NCBI RefSeq assembly: GCF_900110115.1
Contig: NZ_FOCM01000004.1
Location: 124,001-188,000, forward strand
Length of the DNA: 64,000 nucleotides
Direction of reading: 5' to 3'
DNA from: Palleronia pelagia
Lineage (GTDB): Bacteria > Pseudomonadota > Alphaproteobacteria > Rhodobacterales > Rhodobacteraceae
Made by a program: the position numbers and the translations under genes
Shown here: positions 45,173-53,690 of the stretch, one piece after another
Numbering within the stretch: position 1 is the stretch's first letter
Layout of the letters: the number at the start of each line of letters is the position of its first letter
The notes under the pieces: model-generated
What the model was told of the DNA's origin: nothing
Database searches by the model: none
The model's input: only the letters and a program-made list of their open reading frames with translations

Positions 45173-46524
45173 CCGACTGGCTCAAGCACGCCCCCCAGGC
45201 CGCCCGCGACTACCTGCAAGGCCATCGCCTGGACGAGGTCGAGTGCATCGTCGCCGACCTGCCCGGCATCGCCCGCGGCAAGGCCATGCCCGGACCGAAA
45301 TTCGCGCGCCAGAACCGGTTCTTCCTGCCCGCGTCGATCTTCCTGCAGACGATCACCGGCGACTGGGCGGATGACATCATCCCCATGGGCACGACCGAGC
45401 CCGACATGATCCTGACCCCGGACTACGCCACCGCCACCGCCGCCCCCTGGACGGCGGACCGGACGCTGCAGGTGATCCACGACATGACCCTGCAATCGGG
45501 CGAGCCGGTTCCCTTCGCCCCGCGCAACGTGCTGAAACGCGTGGTCGCGGCCTATCATGCCCGCGGCTGGACGCCCGTTGTGGCGCCCGAGATGGAGTTC
45601 TACCTGGTCGCCCGGAACACGGACCCCGCGCAGCAGATCGCGCCGATGACGGGGCGCACGGGCCGCGCGGCGGCGGCACGGCAGGCCTATTCGCTGTCGG
45701 CGGTCGATGAATACGGCAGTGTCATCGACGACATCTACGACTTCGCCGAGGCGCAGGGGTTCGAGATCGACGGCATCACCCAGGAAGGCGGCGCCGGGCA
45801 GCTGGAAATCAACATGCGCCACGGCAACCCGGTGAAGCTGGCCGACGAGATCTTCTTCTTCAAGCGCCTGATCCGCGAGGCGGCGCTGCGCCACAACTGC
45901 TTCGCCACCTTCATGGCCAAGCCGATCGAGCGCGAGCCCGGAAGCTCGATGCACATTCACCACTCGGTGCTGGACGAGAGCGGGCGGAACATCTTCTCGG
46001 CCGAGGATGGATCCGAGACGCCGGCGTTCCAGCACTTCATCGGCGGGCTTCAGCGCCACCTGCCCAGCGCCATCGCGCTGTTGGCGCCCTACGTGAACTC
46101 GTATCGCCGCTACGTACGGGACTTCTCGGCGCCGGTGAACCTGGAATGGGGCCGCGACAATCGCACGGTCGGCCTGCGCGTCCCCGTCTCGACCCCCGAG
46201 GCGCGGCGGGTGGAAAACCGGATCGCGGGCATGGACTGCAACCCCTATCTCGGGATCGCGGCGTCGCTGGCCTGCGGCTATCTCGGGATGGTGGCGGGCG
46301 ACATGCCCCGGCCCGAGCGTGAAGACACCGCCTATGACAGCGCCGACGACATCCCGCGCGGGCTTTACGATGCGTTGGAGCAATTCGGGGACAACGCGGC
46401 CCTGCTGGATCTGCTGGGCGACGAGTTCGGTAAAGTCTACGGCGCCGTGAAGGCGGCCGAGTACGGCGAATTCCTGCAGGTAATCTCGCCGTGGGAGCGG
46501 GAGCACCTGCTGATCAGCGTGTGA
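45169..46524 (+). CDS. glutamine synthetase family protein (PuuA-like gamma-glutamyl ligase)
   Basis: A 451-aa protein with the GS fold. PEMEFYLV (about 138-145), GAGQLEINMRHGNP and GSSMHIHHSV give the metal and ATP site glutamates and histidines; NPYLGIAASLACG is a common tract of the PuuA/GlnT branch. It lacks the adenylylation-site context of GlnA. Such proteins join glutamate to amines such as putrescine or other small amines. Coupled by a 4-nt overlap to a glutamine amidotransferase-like gene. No other Puu genes are near, so the amine cannot be named. Confidence 0.85.
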   Translation: MTDWLKHAPQAARDYLQGHRLDEVECIVADLPGIARGKAMPGPKFARQNRFFLPASIFLQTITGDWADDIIPMGTTEPDMILTPDYATATAAPWTADRTLQVIHDMTLQSGEPVPFAPRNVLKRVVAAYHARGWTPVVAPEMEFYLVARNTDPAQQIAPMTGRTGRAAAARQAYSLSAVDEYGSVIDDIYDFAEAQGFEIDGITQEGGAGQLEINMRHGNPVKLADEIFFFKRLIREAALRHNCFATFMAKPIEREPGSSMHIHHSVLDESGRNIFSAEDGSETPAFQHFIGGLQRHLPSAIALLAPYVNSYRRYVRDFSAPVNLEWGRDNRTVGLRVPVSTPEARRVENRIAGMDCNPYLGIAASLACGYLGMVAGDMPRPEREDTAYDSADDIPRGLYDALEQFGDNAALLDLLGDEFGKVYGAVKAAEYGEFLQVISPWEREHLLISV

Positions 46525-46534
46525 ACGGGCGGGC

Positions 46535-47095
46535 TCAGCCCTTCTTGTTCATCTCGGCCAGCTGGCTCTGAAGCTCGCTCAGCTGGGTGCGGATCTCGTC
46601 CAGTTCGGCGGTCTTGCGCTCGGCCTCTTCGGCCTTGGTCTCGCCCTCCCCCTCGTCGCCACCGGCCAGCCCGCCGGTCACGGCTTTCAGCCACGCCCGT
46701 TGCTGCGCCTGCATAGCGTCGTAGCCCGGCATGGCAGACATGGGATTCATGGCCCGGTCGATCATCTTCGACTGGCTGTCGCGCAGCATGTCGAAGCTCA
46801 TGGCCAGGAACTGCGGCACCACCGACTGCGCCTGCGTCGTGTAGCTGCGCACGAGGTCGGTCAGCACCGCCAGGGGCAGGACGGATTCGCCCTTGGATTC
46901 GTGCTCGGCCACGATTTGCAGAAGGTACTGACGCGTCAGGTCATCGCCGCTTTTCAGGTCGACGATCTGCACATCCCGGCCCGCGCGGATGAAACCCGCG
47001 ATATCTTCGAGCGTGACGTAATCGCTGGTCTCGGTGTTGTAGAGCCTGCGCGAGGCGTAGCGCTTGATCAACAAAGGCTTGGGGGCGTCTGGCAT
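46535..47095 (-). CDS. phaR: polyhydroxyalkanoate synthesis repressor PhaR
   Basis: A 186-aa regulator. LLIKRYASRRLYNTETSDYVTLEDI (about 7-31) is the PHB/PHA accumulation DNA-binding domain, followed by RQYLLQIVAEHESKG; the end is a Glu/Lys coiled coil. PhaR represses the phasin and its own gene and is released when it binds PHA granules. A CTGC-GCT-GCAA near-palindrome lies 19 nt upstream of its start. The start at 47095 places the conserved domain at the N-terminus. It sits beside phaP, phaC and phaZ. Confidence 0.94.
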   Translation of the reverse strand: MPDAPKPLLIKRYASRRLYNTETSDYVTLEDIAGFIRAGRDVQIVDLKSGDDLTRQYLLQIVAEHESKGESVLPLAVLTDLVRSYTTQAQSVVPQFLAMSFDMLRDSQSKMIDRAMNPMSAMPGYDAMQAQQRAWLKAVTGGLAGGDEGEGETKAEEAERKTAELDEIRTQLSELQSQLAEMNKKG

Positions 47096-47113
47096 CGATT
47101 CCTCGCGGGTATT

Positions 47114-47124
47114 CTGCGCTGCAA
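47114..47124. promoter_or_regulatory. probable PhaR site upstream of phaR
   Basis: CTGC-GCT-GCAA, one mismatch from the CTGC-N3-GCAG pattern reported for PhaR in Paracoccus. Suggests autorepression. Companion sites at 47784 and 49658. Confidence 0.45.
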
Positions 47125-47148
47125 CAGAAGCGTAGATTGCATGTGCGG

Positions 47149-47185
47149 AAAAAGAAAGGGGCGCGCCGGGTGGCACGCCCCTTCC
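47149..47185 (-). terminator. intrinsic terminator of the phasin gene
   Basis: On the minus strand, AAGGGGCG-T-GCC-ACCC-GGC-G-CGCCCCTT forms a long stem followed directly by TTTCTTTTT-like T-rich sequence. It lies 39 nt beyond the phasin stop and before phaR, so phaR can be expressed separately. Confidence 0.8.
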
Positions 47186-47223
47186 GTCTCTCTGACCGGA
47201 TCCGCAATGGATCCTGCGCGGCC

Positions 47224-47676
47224 TTACTTGGCGGCGGCGGTCGCCTTCTTGGTGGCGGCGGTCATGTCGTTGGTGGCCTTCTTGGCGGCGGCGGTCATGT
47301 CTTCCGACATGTCCTTGCCGGCGGCCAGCATCAGTTCGACGGTTTCCATCTGGACCTTCTTCGCGACTTCGGCGAAGGCGGCCATGGTTTCGGCCGACAT
47401 CTCGGCTTGGGCCGAGGCGAAATCGGTCATGGCCTTGGTGTAGTCGGTGGGCTCGTCACGGGCGACGGTCACGTCCGACATCTTGGACAGGGTGTCCTTG
47501 GTCCACTTGGTCGAGATCTCGGTCGACTTCTCGGCAGCTTCCAGAGCGACCTTCGACATCTTCTCGCCGAAGCTGGCATAGGTTTTGAAGCCGTCCTGAA
47601 ACGCGCTCATGTCCATGGGCATGGCGGCGATCATCTCGTTGATGGTCTTGCTGAAGTCTTGCGTCTTGGCAGCCAT
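47224..47676 (-). CDS. phaP: phasin family protein
   Basis: A 150-aa, almost all-helical, Ala/Met/Lys-rich protein. EKMSKVALEAAEKSTEISTKWTKDTLSKM (split over about 38-66) is the amphipathic core of phasin_2 proteins, and the C-terminus is an Ala/Lys-repeat tail (AAAKKATNDMTAATKKATAAAK). Phasins coat PHA granules and can become very abundant. A very strong AAGGAGA ribosome site precedes the ATG, fitting high expression, and a strong terminator follows. PhaR probably controls it through the site at 47784. Confidence 0.92.
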   Translation of the reverse strand: MAAKTQDFSKTINEMIAAMPMDMSAFQDGFKTYASFGEKMSKVALEAAEKSTEISTKWTKDTLSKMSDVTVARDEPTDYTKAMTDFASAQAEMSAETMAAFAEVAKKVQMETVELMLAAGKDMSEDMTAAAKKATNDMTAATKKATAAAK

Positions 47677-47743
47677 AATTCAGTCTCCTTTTCAGTTCGG
47701 AGCCCGGTGAGTTGTGGGGACGCGGCTCCGTTGCGTTCTGAAT

Positions 47744-47774
47744 GGTATATGCATGCTGCGGCGCGGCATTTCAA
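47744..47774 (-). promoter_or_regulatory. possible phaP promoter
   Basis: On the minus strand TTGAAA (47774-47769) and TATACC (47749-47744), 19 nt apart, slightly long. The PhaR-type palindrome at 47784-47794 lies 9 nt upstream of the -35. Confidence 0.35.
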
Positions 47775-47783
47775 GAGGTCTTT

Positions 47784-47794
47784 CTGCACTGCAG
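47784..47794. promoter_or_regulatory. probable PhaR operator between phaP and phaC
   Basis: CTGC-ACT-GCAG, an 11-nt perfect-arm palindrome 108 nt before the phasin start and just past the phaC stop. Exact match to the CTGC-N3-GCAG pattern. Confidence 0.6.
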
Positions 47795-47831
47795 CAAAAA
47801 ATCCCGATCCGGCCCCAAACCCCTGAGACAG

Positions 47832-49634
47832 CTATTTTTTATGGCCCTTCACGTAGGTTCCAGGCGCATCGCCGAGGATTTCCCGGCCGTCATCCCCCGG
47901 TGCACGCGCGGCAATTTTCTTGCCGGACTTCTTCGACAGCCACTCTCCCCAGCGGCCCCACCAGGACCCTTCGTGGAACTCGGCCGCCGCCTGCCAGTCC
48001 TCGGGCGTGCCGCTCCAGTCGCCGTTCACGTAGTGGCCGTATTTCTTCTTGCTGGGCGGGTTGATGATCCCGGCGATATGGCCGGATTCCGACAGCACGA
48101 AGGTCTTGGACCGGCTGCCCATCTTCTGGATACCGCGGAAGCTGCTTTTCCAGTTGGCGATGTGGTCGGTTTCGCAGGCGATGGCCATGAGCGGCACTTT
48201 CACCTCGCCGATCTTCAGGGTCTCGCCCAGGATCTCGATGCCCTCGGTGGCGAACTTGTCGTCCTGGCACAGCCCGCGCAGGTACTCGACCGCCATCTTG
48301 CCGGGCAGGTTGGTCCCGTCGCCGTTCCAGTACAGCAGGTCGAAGGCCGGCGGGGTCTGCCCCATCATGTAGCTGCGGATGGCGGGCTGGTAGATCAGGT
48401 CGTTGGAGCGCAGGAAGCTGAAGGTCCGGCTCATGTAGAAACTGTCGAGCACGCCCGTCCGCTCGACCTCGCGCTCGATCCCGTCGACGAAATCGTCTTC
48501 CAGGAACACACCAACCTCGCCCCGGTCCGAGAAGTCGGTGAGGGTGGTGAAGAAGGTGGCCGAGTTGATCGGCTTCTCGCCGCGCTTTTCCAGCAGCGAC
48601 AGGGTGAGCGACAGGGTGGTGCCGGCGATGCAGTAGCCGACGGCGTTGATCTTGGGCTCGCCCGTGATCTCCTTCACCTGCGCGATCGCTTCTAGGAACC
48701 CCTCCTCGATATAGTCGCCGAGGCTGACGTCGGCATAGCTTTCGTCGGGGTTCACCCAGCTGACGACGAACAGGGTGTAACCCTGGTCGACGATCCACTT
48801 CACCAGGCTGTTCTTGTCCTTCAGGTCGAGGATGTAGAACTTGTTGATCCAGGGCGGGAAGATCAGCAGCGGCGTCTTGTGGACCTGCTCGGTCGTCGGC
48901 GTGTACTGAATCAGCTCGAACATGCGGTTGCGATAGACGACCTTGCCCGGCGTGGTGGCCAGGTTGCCCCCCACCTCGAACGCGTCCTTGTCGGCCAGGG
49001 TAACGACCAGCTCGCCGTCATTGGCCTCGAGATCGCGCACCAGGTTCTCCAGCCCGTCCACCAGGCTCTGTCCCTCGGTCTCGACCGCGCGGCTCAGCGC
49101 CTCGGGGTTGGTGCCGAGGAAATTGGTGGGGCTCATCATGTCGACGATCTGCTGGCTGAAATAGTTCAGCCGCTTGCGGTCGGCCGGGTCCAGCCCTTCG
49201 AGCTTGTCCACCGCCTCGGTCATGGCGTGGGCATTGAACAGATATTGCTGCTTTAGATAATTGAAGAACGGATGCTCGGCCCACATCGGGTCCGAAAATC
49301 GGCGATCATCGCCGCTGCGGTCCTCGGGCGCGCTGAAATCGCCCCGCGCCAGCTTGTGCTGCGCCTCGACGTAGTGGGTCAGGGACTTGCCCCAGTAGCT
49401 GATCTGGTGCTCCAGCAGCTTGGACGGGTTCGACATCATCTCGGCCATCCAGGCGGTGGCGGCCTTCATGTAGAGATCACCGCCCGGCCCCTGCAATGCG
49501 CCCGGAACCGTGCGCTTGTTCGACAGGACCTTGACCAGACGTTCGGACAGCTCCTCCAGCTTCTTGATGTTTTCGGCCATCTTTTCCGATACTTCGGCCA
49601 CATCGCCGGCCTTATCCGTTTGTCCAGTTGCCAT
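47832..49634 (-). CDS. phaC: class I poly(3-hydroxyalkanoate) synthase
   Basis: A 600-aa enzyme that polymerises hydroxyacyl-CoA into PHA granules. The N-terminal 200 residues are the class I-specific domain (WMAEMMSNPSKLL, FNYLKQQYLF). The catalytic triad is C335 in GYCIAGTT (lipase-like box with Cys), D490 in CETDHIANW and H519 in ESGHIAGI. A PhaR-type site and a hairpin lie between its start and the divergent depolymerase gene. Length is typical. Confidence 0.96.
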   Translation of the reverse strand: MATGQTDKAGDVAEVSEKMAENIKKLEELSERLVKVLSNKRTVPGALQGPGGDLYMKAATAWMAEMMSNPSKLLEHQISYWGKSLTHYVEAQHKLARGDFSAPEDRSGDDRRFSDPMWAEHPFFNYLKQQYLFNAHAMTEAVDKLEGLDPADRKRLNYFSQQIVDMMSPTNFLGTNPEALSRAVETEGQSLVDGLENLVRDLEANDGELVVTLADKDAFEVGGNLATTPGKVVYRNRMFELIQYTPTTEQVHKTPLLIFPPWINKFYILDLKDKNSLVKWIVDQGYTLFVVSWVNPDESYADVSLGDYIEEGFLEAIAQVKEITGEPKINAVGYCIAGTTLSLTLSLLEKRGEKPINSATFFTTLTDFSDRGEVGVFLEDDFVDGIEREVERTGVLDSFYMSRTFSFLRSNDLIYQPAIRSYMMGQTPPAFDLLYWNGDGTNLPGKMAVEYLRGLCQDDKFATEGIEILGETLKIGEVKVPLMAIACETDHIANWKSSFRGIQKMGSRSKTFVLSESGHIAGIINPPSKKKYGHYVNGDWSGTPEDWQAAAEFHEGSWWGRWGEWLSKKSGKKIAARAPGDDGREILGDAPGTYVKGHKK

Positions 49635-49657
49635 GAGGTGTGCTCCGATCTAGCTTG

Positions 49658-49668
49658 CTGCACAGCAG
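49658..49668. promoter_or_regulatory. probable PhaR operator between phaC and phaZ
   Basis: CTGC-ACA-GCAG, perfect 4-nt arms with a 3-nt spacer, 24 nt from the phaC start and 92 nt from the phaZ start. It could control either or both divergent genes. Confidence 0.6.
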
Positions 49669-49677
49669 CATTGCGAT

Positions 49678-49700
49678 TTTCGCCTAATCTTGTGGCGAAA
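49678..49700. promoter_or_regulatory. inverted repeat upstream of phaZ
   Basis: TTTCGCC and GGCGAAA pair across 9 nt, next to the PhaR-type site in the phaC-phaZ gap. A second regulator site or a leader hairpin. Confidence 0.3.
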
Positions 49701-49759
49701 TTAACCCAGCGTGCTGAGGAATTAAAGCCACGCGAACCGCGGGCGGAAGGACTTGTGCC

Positions 49760-51085
49760 ATGCGTTATATGCTCACCTACGACATGATGGAGACGGCGCG
49801 CGTCAGCTATCAATGGATGGGCGCCACGGCCCGTGCCATCGGGTCATATCCGGCGACGGGCCTCTTTCCCAACCCCATGTTCCAGCTCCTCTCGGCGTGG
49901 GGCGACGTGACCGAACGCAGTTTCGACCGCATGGTGGCCAAGCCCGACTGGGGCATCGATACCGTCGTGGGCGAGGACGGACGCGACCACGTCGTCAGCG
50001 TCGAGCCGGTGGTCAAGAAAGCCTTCGGCGACCTGATCAAGTTCTCGGTCTCGGGCCGCGCGCCCATGGAGCGCAAGATCCTGCTGGTCGCGCCCATGTC
50101 GGGCCACTACGCCACCCTGCTGCGTTCGACCGTCGCGTCGCTTCTGCCCGACGCCGACATCTACGTGACCGACTGGCACAACGCGCGCGAGATCCCGGTC
50201 TCGGAAGGCAAGTTCGACGTCGACGACTACACCCTCTATCTCGTGGATTTCATGCGCCACCTGGGCGCAGACACGAATGTCATCGCGGTGTGTCAGCCGG
50301 TGCCGCTGGCGCTGGCCGCCACCGCCTACCTGGCCGAGCACGAGCCCAAGGCCCAGCCCGCCACGCTGACGCTGATCGGCGGCCCCGTGGACCCCGACGC
50401 GAAAGCGACCGAGGTGACCGATTTCGGCCGCCGCGTGACAATGGGCCAGCTCGAGCACATGGTGATCCAGCGCGTGGGCTTCAAATACGCGGGCGCAGGC
50501 CGGATGGTCTATCCCGGCCTTCTGCAGCTGACTTCCTTCATCTCGATGAACGCGGAAAAGCACGCGCAGGCCTTCCACAACCAGATCCTGCGCGTCGCCA
50601 AGGGCGAGGCCAGCGACCACGACAAGCACAACAAGTTCTACGACGAATACCTGTCGGTGATGGACATGACGGCCGAGTTCTACCTTTCGACCGTCGAGCG
50701 GGTCTTCAAGAACCGCGACATCGCCCGCAACGTGTTCACGGTGAACGGCGAAACCGTCGATATCTCGAAGATCACCGACGTGGCCGTGCATATCGTCGAG
50801 GGCGAGGAGGACGACATCTCGGCCCCCGGGCAGTGCCTAGCCGCGCTGGACCTGATGCCCGACCTGCCCGAGGACAAGAAGGCCCAGCACCTCGAGCCCG
50901 GGGCCGGCCATTACGGCATCTTCGCGGGCCGGTCCTGGCGCAACAACATCCGGCCGCTGGTGCTGGATTTCATCGACGACAACGCCGAGCGTGAGCACTC
51001 GCAGCGCGCGGCCAACGTCAAATCGGCGCCGCGCGGCACCGGCGGCAAGCGCAAGCGCTCGGGCGAAGGTCCGACACCGGTCTGA
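49760..51085 (+). CDS. phaZ: intracellular polyhydroxyalkanoate depolymerase
   Basis: A 441-aa enzyme. The start MRYMLTYDMMETAR and the nucleophile region NVIAVCQPVPL (C178 in place of the usual Ser) identify the intracellular PhaZ type that degrades native granules. SFISMNAEKHAQAF, EGEEDDISAPGQ (acid) and EPGAGHYGIFAG (His) complete the hydrolase triad region. No signal peptide, as expected. The last 30 residues are basic and probably disordered. It is divergent from phaC and shares a PhaR-type site with it. Confidence 0.94.
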   Translation: MRYMLTYDMMETARVSYQWMGATARAIGSYPATGLFPNPMFQLLSAWGDVTERSFDRMVAKPDWGIDTVVGEDGRDHVVSVEPVVKKAFGDLIKFSVSGRAPMERKILLVAPMSGHYATLLRSTVASLLPDADIYVTDWHNAREIPVSEGKFDVDDYTLYLVDFMRHLGADTNVIAVCQPVPLALAATAYLAEHEPKAQPATLTLIGGPVDPDAKATEVTDFGRRVTMGQLEHMVIQRVGFKYAGAGRMVYPGLLQLTSFISMNAEKHAQAFHNQILRVAKGEASDHDKHNKFYDEYLSVMDMTAEFYLSTVERVFKNRDIARNVFTVNGETVDISKITDVAVHIVEGEEDDISAPGQCLAALDLMPDLPEDKKAQHLEPGAGHYGIFAGRSWRNNIRPLVLDFIDDNAEREHSQRAANVKSAPRGTGGKRKRSGEGPTPV

Positions 51086-51101
51086 GCGGCGGCGGCCGCG
51101 C

Positions 51102-51821
51102 CTATCTCAGCATCACGGCCGCCTCCGACCACCCCATCCACTCCCGCAGCGCCCCGATGACGTCATCGGGGCGTTCCAGCATGGGCAGATGTCCCGCCCC
51201 GGCGATGGTACGCGCGACGCCGCGTGGCATCAGCCCGGCAACGAAATCGCAGCGTTGCGGCGGCATCAGGCGGTCCTCGGATCCGCTCAGCACCAGCGCA
51301 GGCAGGTGCGCCTGTCGCAGGGTCTTCTGCTGGTCGGGGCGCCGTTGCAGCGCGCGCACCTGCCGTTCGTAGGTGGCAACGCCCAGCGCCTCGGCGCCGT
51401 CCGCCAGGAACTCGGCCAGCGGCGCGCGCAGGGGGCCATCGGCCAGCGTCGCCGCCGGCACGTCCTCGGCCATGACCGCGGCTAATTGCCCGGCCTTGGC
51501 GCGCACCAGCCGCAACTCGCGCTCGGCCGCCTGGTGGGGCGGCTCGGGCAGGCAGCCCGCGGCGACAAGGGCGATACGCGCGACACGGTCCGGCGCGCGT
51601 CGCAGGATCTCCATCGCCACGTGACCGCCCAGCGAATGGCCCGCAAGCGCGAAGCGCGGCGGCAGTTGGGTCAGAAGATGGGTTGCCATGTCCTCGACCC
51701 GGTCGAACGGGCCGAGTGGCGGCAGCGCCAGCGTGGTGTCGCTGGCCAGCGCCTCGATTTGCGGTCCCCAGATCCGCAGGTCGGTCATGAAACCCGGCAG
51801 CAGAACCAATGGTGTCTGCAT
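51102..51821 (-). CDS. alpha/beta-fold hydrolase
   Basis: A 239-aa soluble hydrolase. The nucleophile elbow is GHSLGG (61-66, S63), the acid is in LSGSEDRLMPP and the His in AGAGHLPMLERP. PLVLLPGFMTDLRIW is the oxyanion strand. The start at 51821 has AGGAA 7 nt upstream. It belongs to the broad MhpC/RutD-like group; substrate unknown. Convergent with phaZ, 16 nt apart. Confidence 0.85.
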   Translation of the reverse strand: MQTPLVLLPGFMTDLRIWGPQIEALASDTTLALPPLGPFDRVEDMATHLLTQLPPRFALAGHSLGGHVAMEILRRAPDRVARIALVAAGCLPEPPHQAAERELRLVRAKAGQLAAVMAEDVPAATLADGPLRAPLAEFLADGAEALGVATYERQVRALQRRPDQQKTLRQAHLPALVLSGSEDRLMPPQRCDFVAGLMPRGVARTIAGAGHLPMLERPDDVIGALREWMGWSEAAVMLR

Positions 51822-51951
51822 GGGTCGTTTCCTGTTTCGGGTCCGGCGACAGGTGGTCGGGCGGCCCATTTTTGCATTGTCGGACTCGGAGGTTAGGATG
51901 TCCGTCCGATCAACCGCAAGTGGCGCCCGCGCGTCGGGCGCCGCCGTGCTT

Positions 51952-52914
51952 TCACGGCAACGCGCGGACCCAATCGACCATGCGCGCGGCCATCGGATCG
52001 GTCAGACCGGGCGACAGGATATCGCCGGCAAGCACGTGGTGCGACGGCGCGTTGCCCGGCGGCACGTCCACCGTTTCGATCGTCACCGGCCCACCCCAGC
52101 GCCCCATCGCATCGCGGGTCGCGGCGGGGCGCACAACTTCGTCATTCTCGGACAGAAGGACCAGCGCCGGGGCGGTCGCCTGGCCCAGGTCGGCGTCGTT
52201 GGCCGCCGCCACCAGAGCCGCCATGGGCAGCGTGGACACCGTCGGATAGCGCGTGGTCCAGTAGCGCGCGTGGGCGTCGTTCTCGGGCTCGAAGCTGCGG
52301 GTCTCGCCGGCGAGCAGCGGCACGAGGTGTTCGGCCGCCGGCCAGCGCAGCAGGAAAGCAGCGGAGTTCTGGATCCCGAAATTGGGGGAGATCATGATCT
52401 GCGCGTCGATCCCGCGGCCCGTGGCCGCACCGTAGGCCGCCAGCGTTCCGCCGGTGGAGGTCGAGATCGCCAGCACCCGGTCGCCGATCCGGTCGGCCAC
52501 CGCCAGCGCCTCGTCCAGGTCGCGGACCCAGTCGGCGGCCACGGGCTGCGCCATGGCGGGGCCGTCCCGGCCGTGGCCGGTCAGCCGCATGAAGACGAGG
52601 TTGGCGCCCAGCGCCTCGGCCACGCGGTCGGGGACCGGGCGGATTTCCTCGGAACTGGCAGAAAAGCCGTGCAGGTAGATCACCACCCAGTCCGTGTCCT
52701 CGCCCGGCGCGCCGGCCCACACGATCCGTTTCTCGGTCCCCGGCACGATGTCGTCGAACCGCGCTTCCTGCGCCGCCAGGTATTCTGCCGGATCGTCGCC
52801 GATGGCGGACGCGTCGAAATCCGGCGCGGTGCCCAGCCCCTCGGGCGGGTAAAGCGCCCAGGCGCCGCCGAACAGAAGCAGGGCCGCGACCGTCAGCCGG
52901 ATCAGCCAGGTCAC
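51952..52914 (-). CDS. membrane-anchored alpha/beta hydrolase with variant nucleophile motif
   Basis: A 320-aa protein. An N-terminal hydrophobic segment (about 4-21) probably anchors it or is an uncleaved signal, so the body is likely periplasmic. VVIYLHGFSAS is the oxyanion strand. The nucleophile turn reads ISTSTGGT, so the usual GxSxG has Ser for the first Gly (S153 nucleophile). SENDEVVRP supplies the acid and SHHVLAGD the His. Its start overlaps the end of the upstream hydrolase gene (4 nt), a two-hydrolase operon. Substrate unknown. Confidence 0.78.
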   Translation of the reverse strand: MTWLIRLTVAALLLFGGAWALYPPEGLGTAPDFDASAIGDDPAEYLAAQEARFDDIVPGTEKRIVWAGAPGEDTDWVVIYLHGFSASSEEIRPVPDRVAEALGANLVFMRLTGHGRDGPAMAQPVAADWVRDLDEALAVADRIGDRVLAISTSTGGTLAAYGAATGRGIDAQIMISPNFGIQNSAAFLLRWPAAEHLVPLLAGETRSFEPENDAHARYWTTRYPTVSTLPMAALVAAANDADLGQATAPALVLLSENDEVVRPAATRDAMGRWGGPVTIETVDVPPGNAPSHHVLAGDILSPGLTDPMAARMVDWVRALP

Positions 52915-53651
52915 GCCAATCGCTCCAAAACCTCGTCGATCGCGGCTTCGATCAGGGCCAGACAGTCGGGATCGGAAAACCGGTGATCGGCCCCGCGCAC
53001 CAGCGTCAGCCGCACGTCACCCGTCAGGTGATCCAGCAGGCGCAACGCCACGGTGCGGTCCACATCCTCGTCCGCCGTGCCCTGCAACAGGCGCACCGGT
53101 CCGATATCGCGCAGTGGTTCCCGCAGAACCAGGTGGTTGCGGCCGTCCTCGATCAGCCGACGCGTGATGACATAGGGCGCGCCGTATTCCGACGGCAGGA
53201 CAACCCTGCCCCAGCGTTCCATCTCGTCGTGCTGCTGCGGCGAGAACCCGGCGGCCATGCTGTCCTCGGTAAAGTCCGGCGCGGCCGCGATGCCGACGAA
53301 GCCCGCGACCCGCGCGATACGCTGGGCCAGAAGAAGCGCAATCCAGCCGCCCATGGACGACCCGACCAGCAGGACGGGCCCCTCGGTCAGCGCCGACACC
53401 GCGGCCTCGGCATCCTCGGCCCAGTCGCCGATGGCGCCTTCCTCGAATTCGCCCGAGGATTGCCCGTGGCCCGAGTAGTCCAGCCGCAGGAAGGCGCGGC
53501 CGCGCGACTTGGCCCACGACTCGAGATGCACGGCCTTGGTGCCGCCCATGTCGGATTTGAACCCGCCCAGGAATACGACGACCGGCCCCTTGCCGGCGGT
53601 CAGGTGATAGGCGATGCGGCGGCCCTGCGGCGTTTCCAGGAAATCGGTCAT
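52911..53651 (-). CDS. alpha/beta hydrolase
   Basis: A 246-aa soluble hydrolase. VVVFLGGFKSDMGGTKA is the oxyanion region, GSSMGG (97-102, S99) the nucleophile, GTADEDVD the acid and GADHRFSD the His. The FKSDMxGxKA pattern recalls the ABHD10/BAAT-like thioesterase group, but this is only a likeness. Overlaps the membrane-anchored hydrolase gene by 4 nt and follows the MFS gene after 39 nt. Confidence 0.83.
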   Translation of the reverse strand: MTDFLETPQGRRIAYHLTAGKGPVVVFLGGFKSDMGGTKAVHLESWAKSRGRAFLRLDYSGHGQSSGEFEEGAIGDWAEDAEAAVSALTEGPVLLVGSSMGGWIALLLAQRIARVAGFVGIAAAPDFTEDSMAAGFSPQQHDEMERWGRVVLPSEYGAPYVITRRLIEDGRNHLVLREPLRDIGPVRLLQGTADEDVDRTVALRLLDHLTGDVRLTLVRGADHRFSDPDCLALIEAAIDEVLERLA

Positions 53652-53690
53652 GGCGCGCAGCCTAGCCGGATCATTCTGAAAGAAAAGGGA

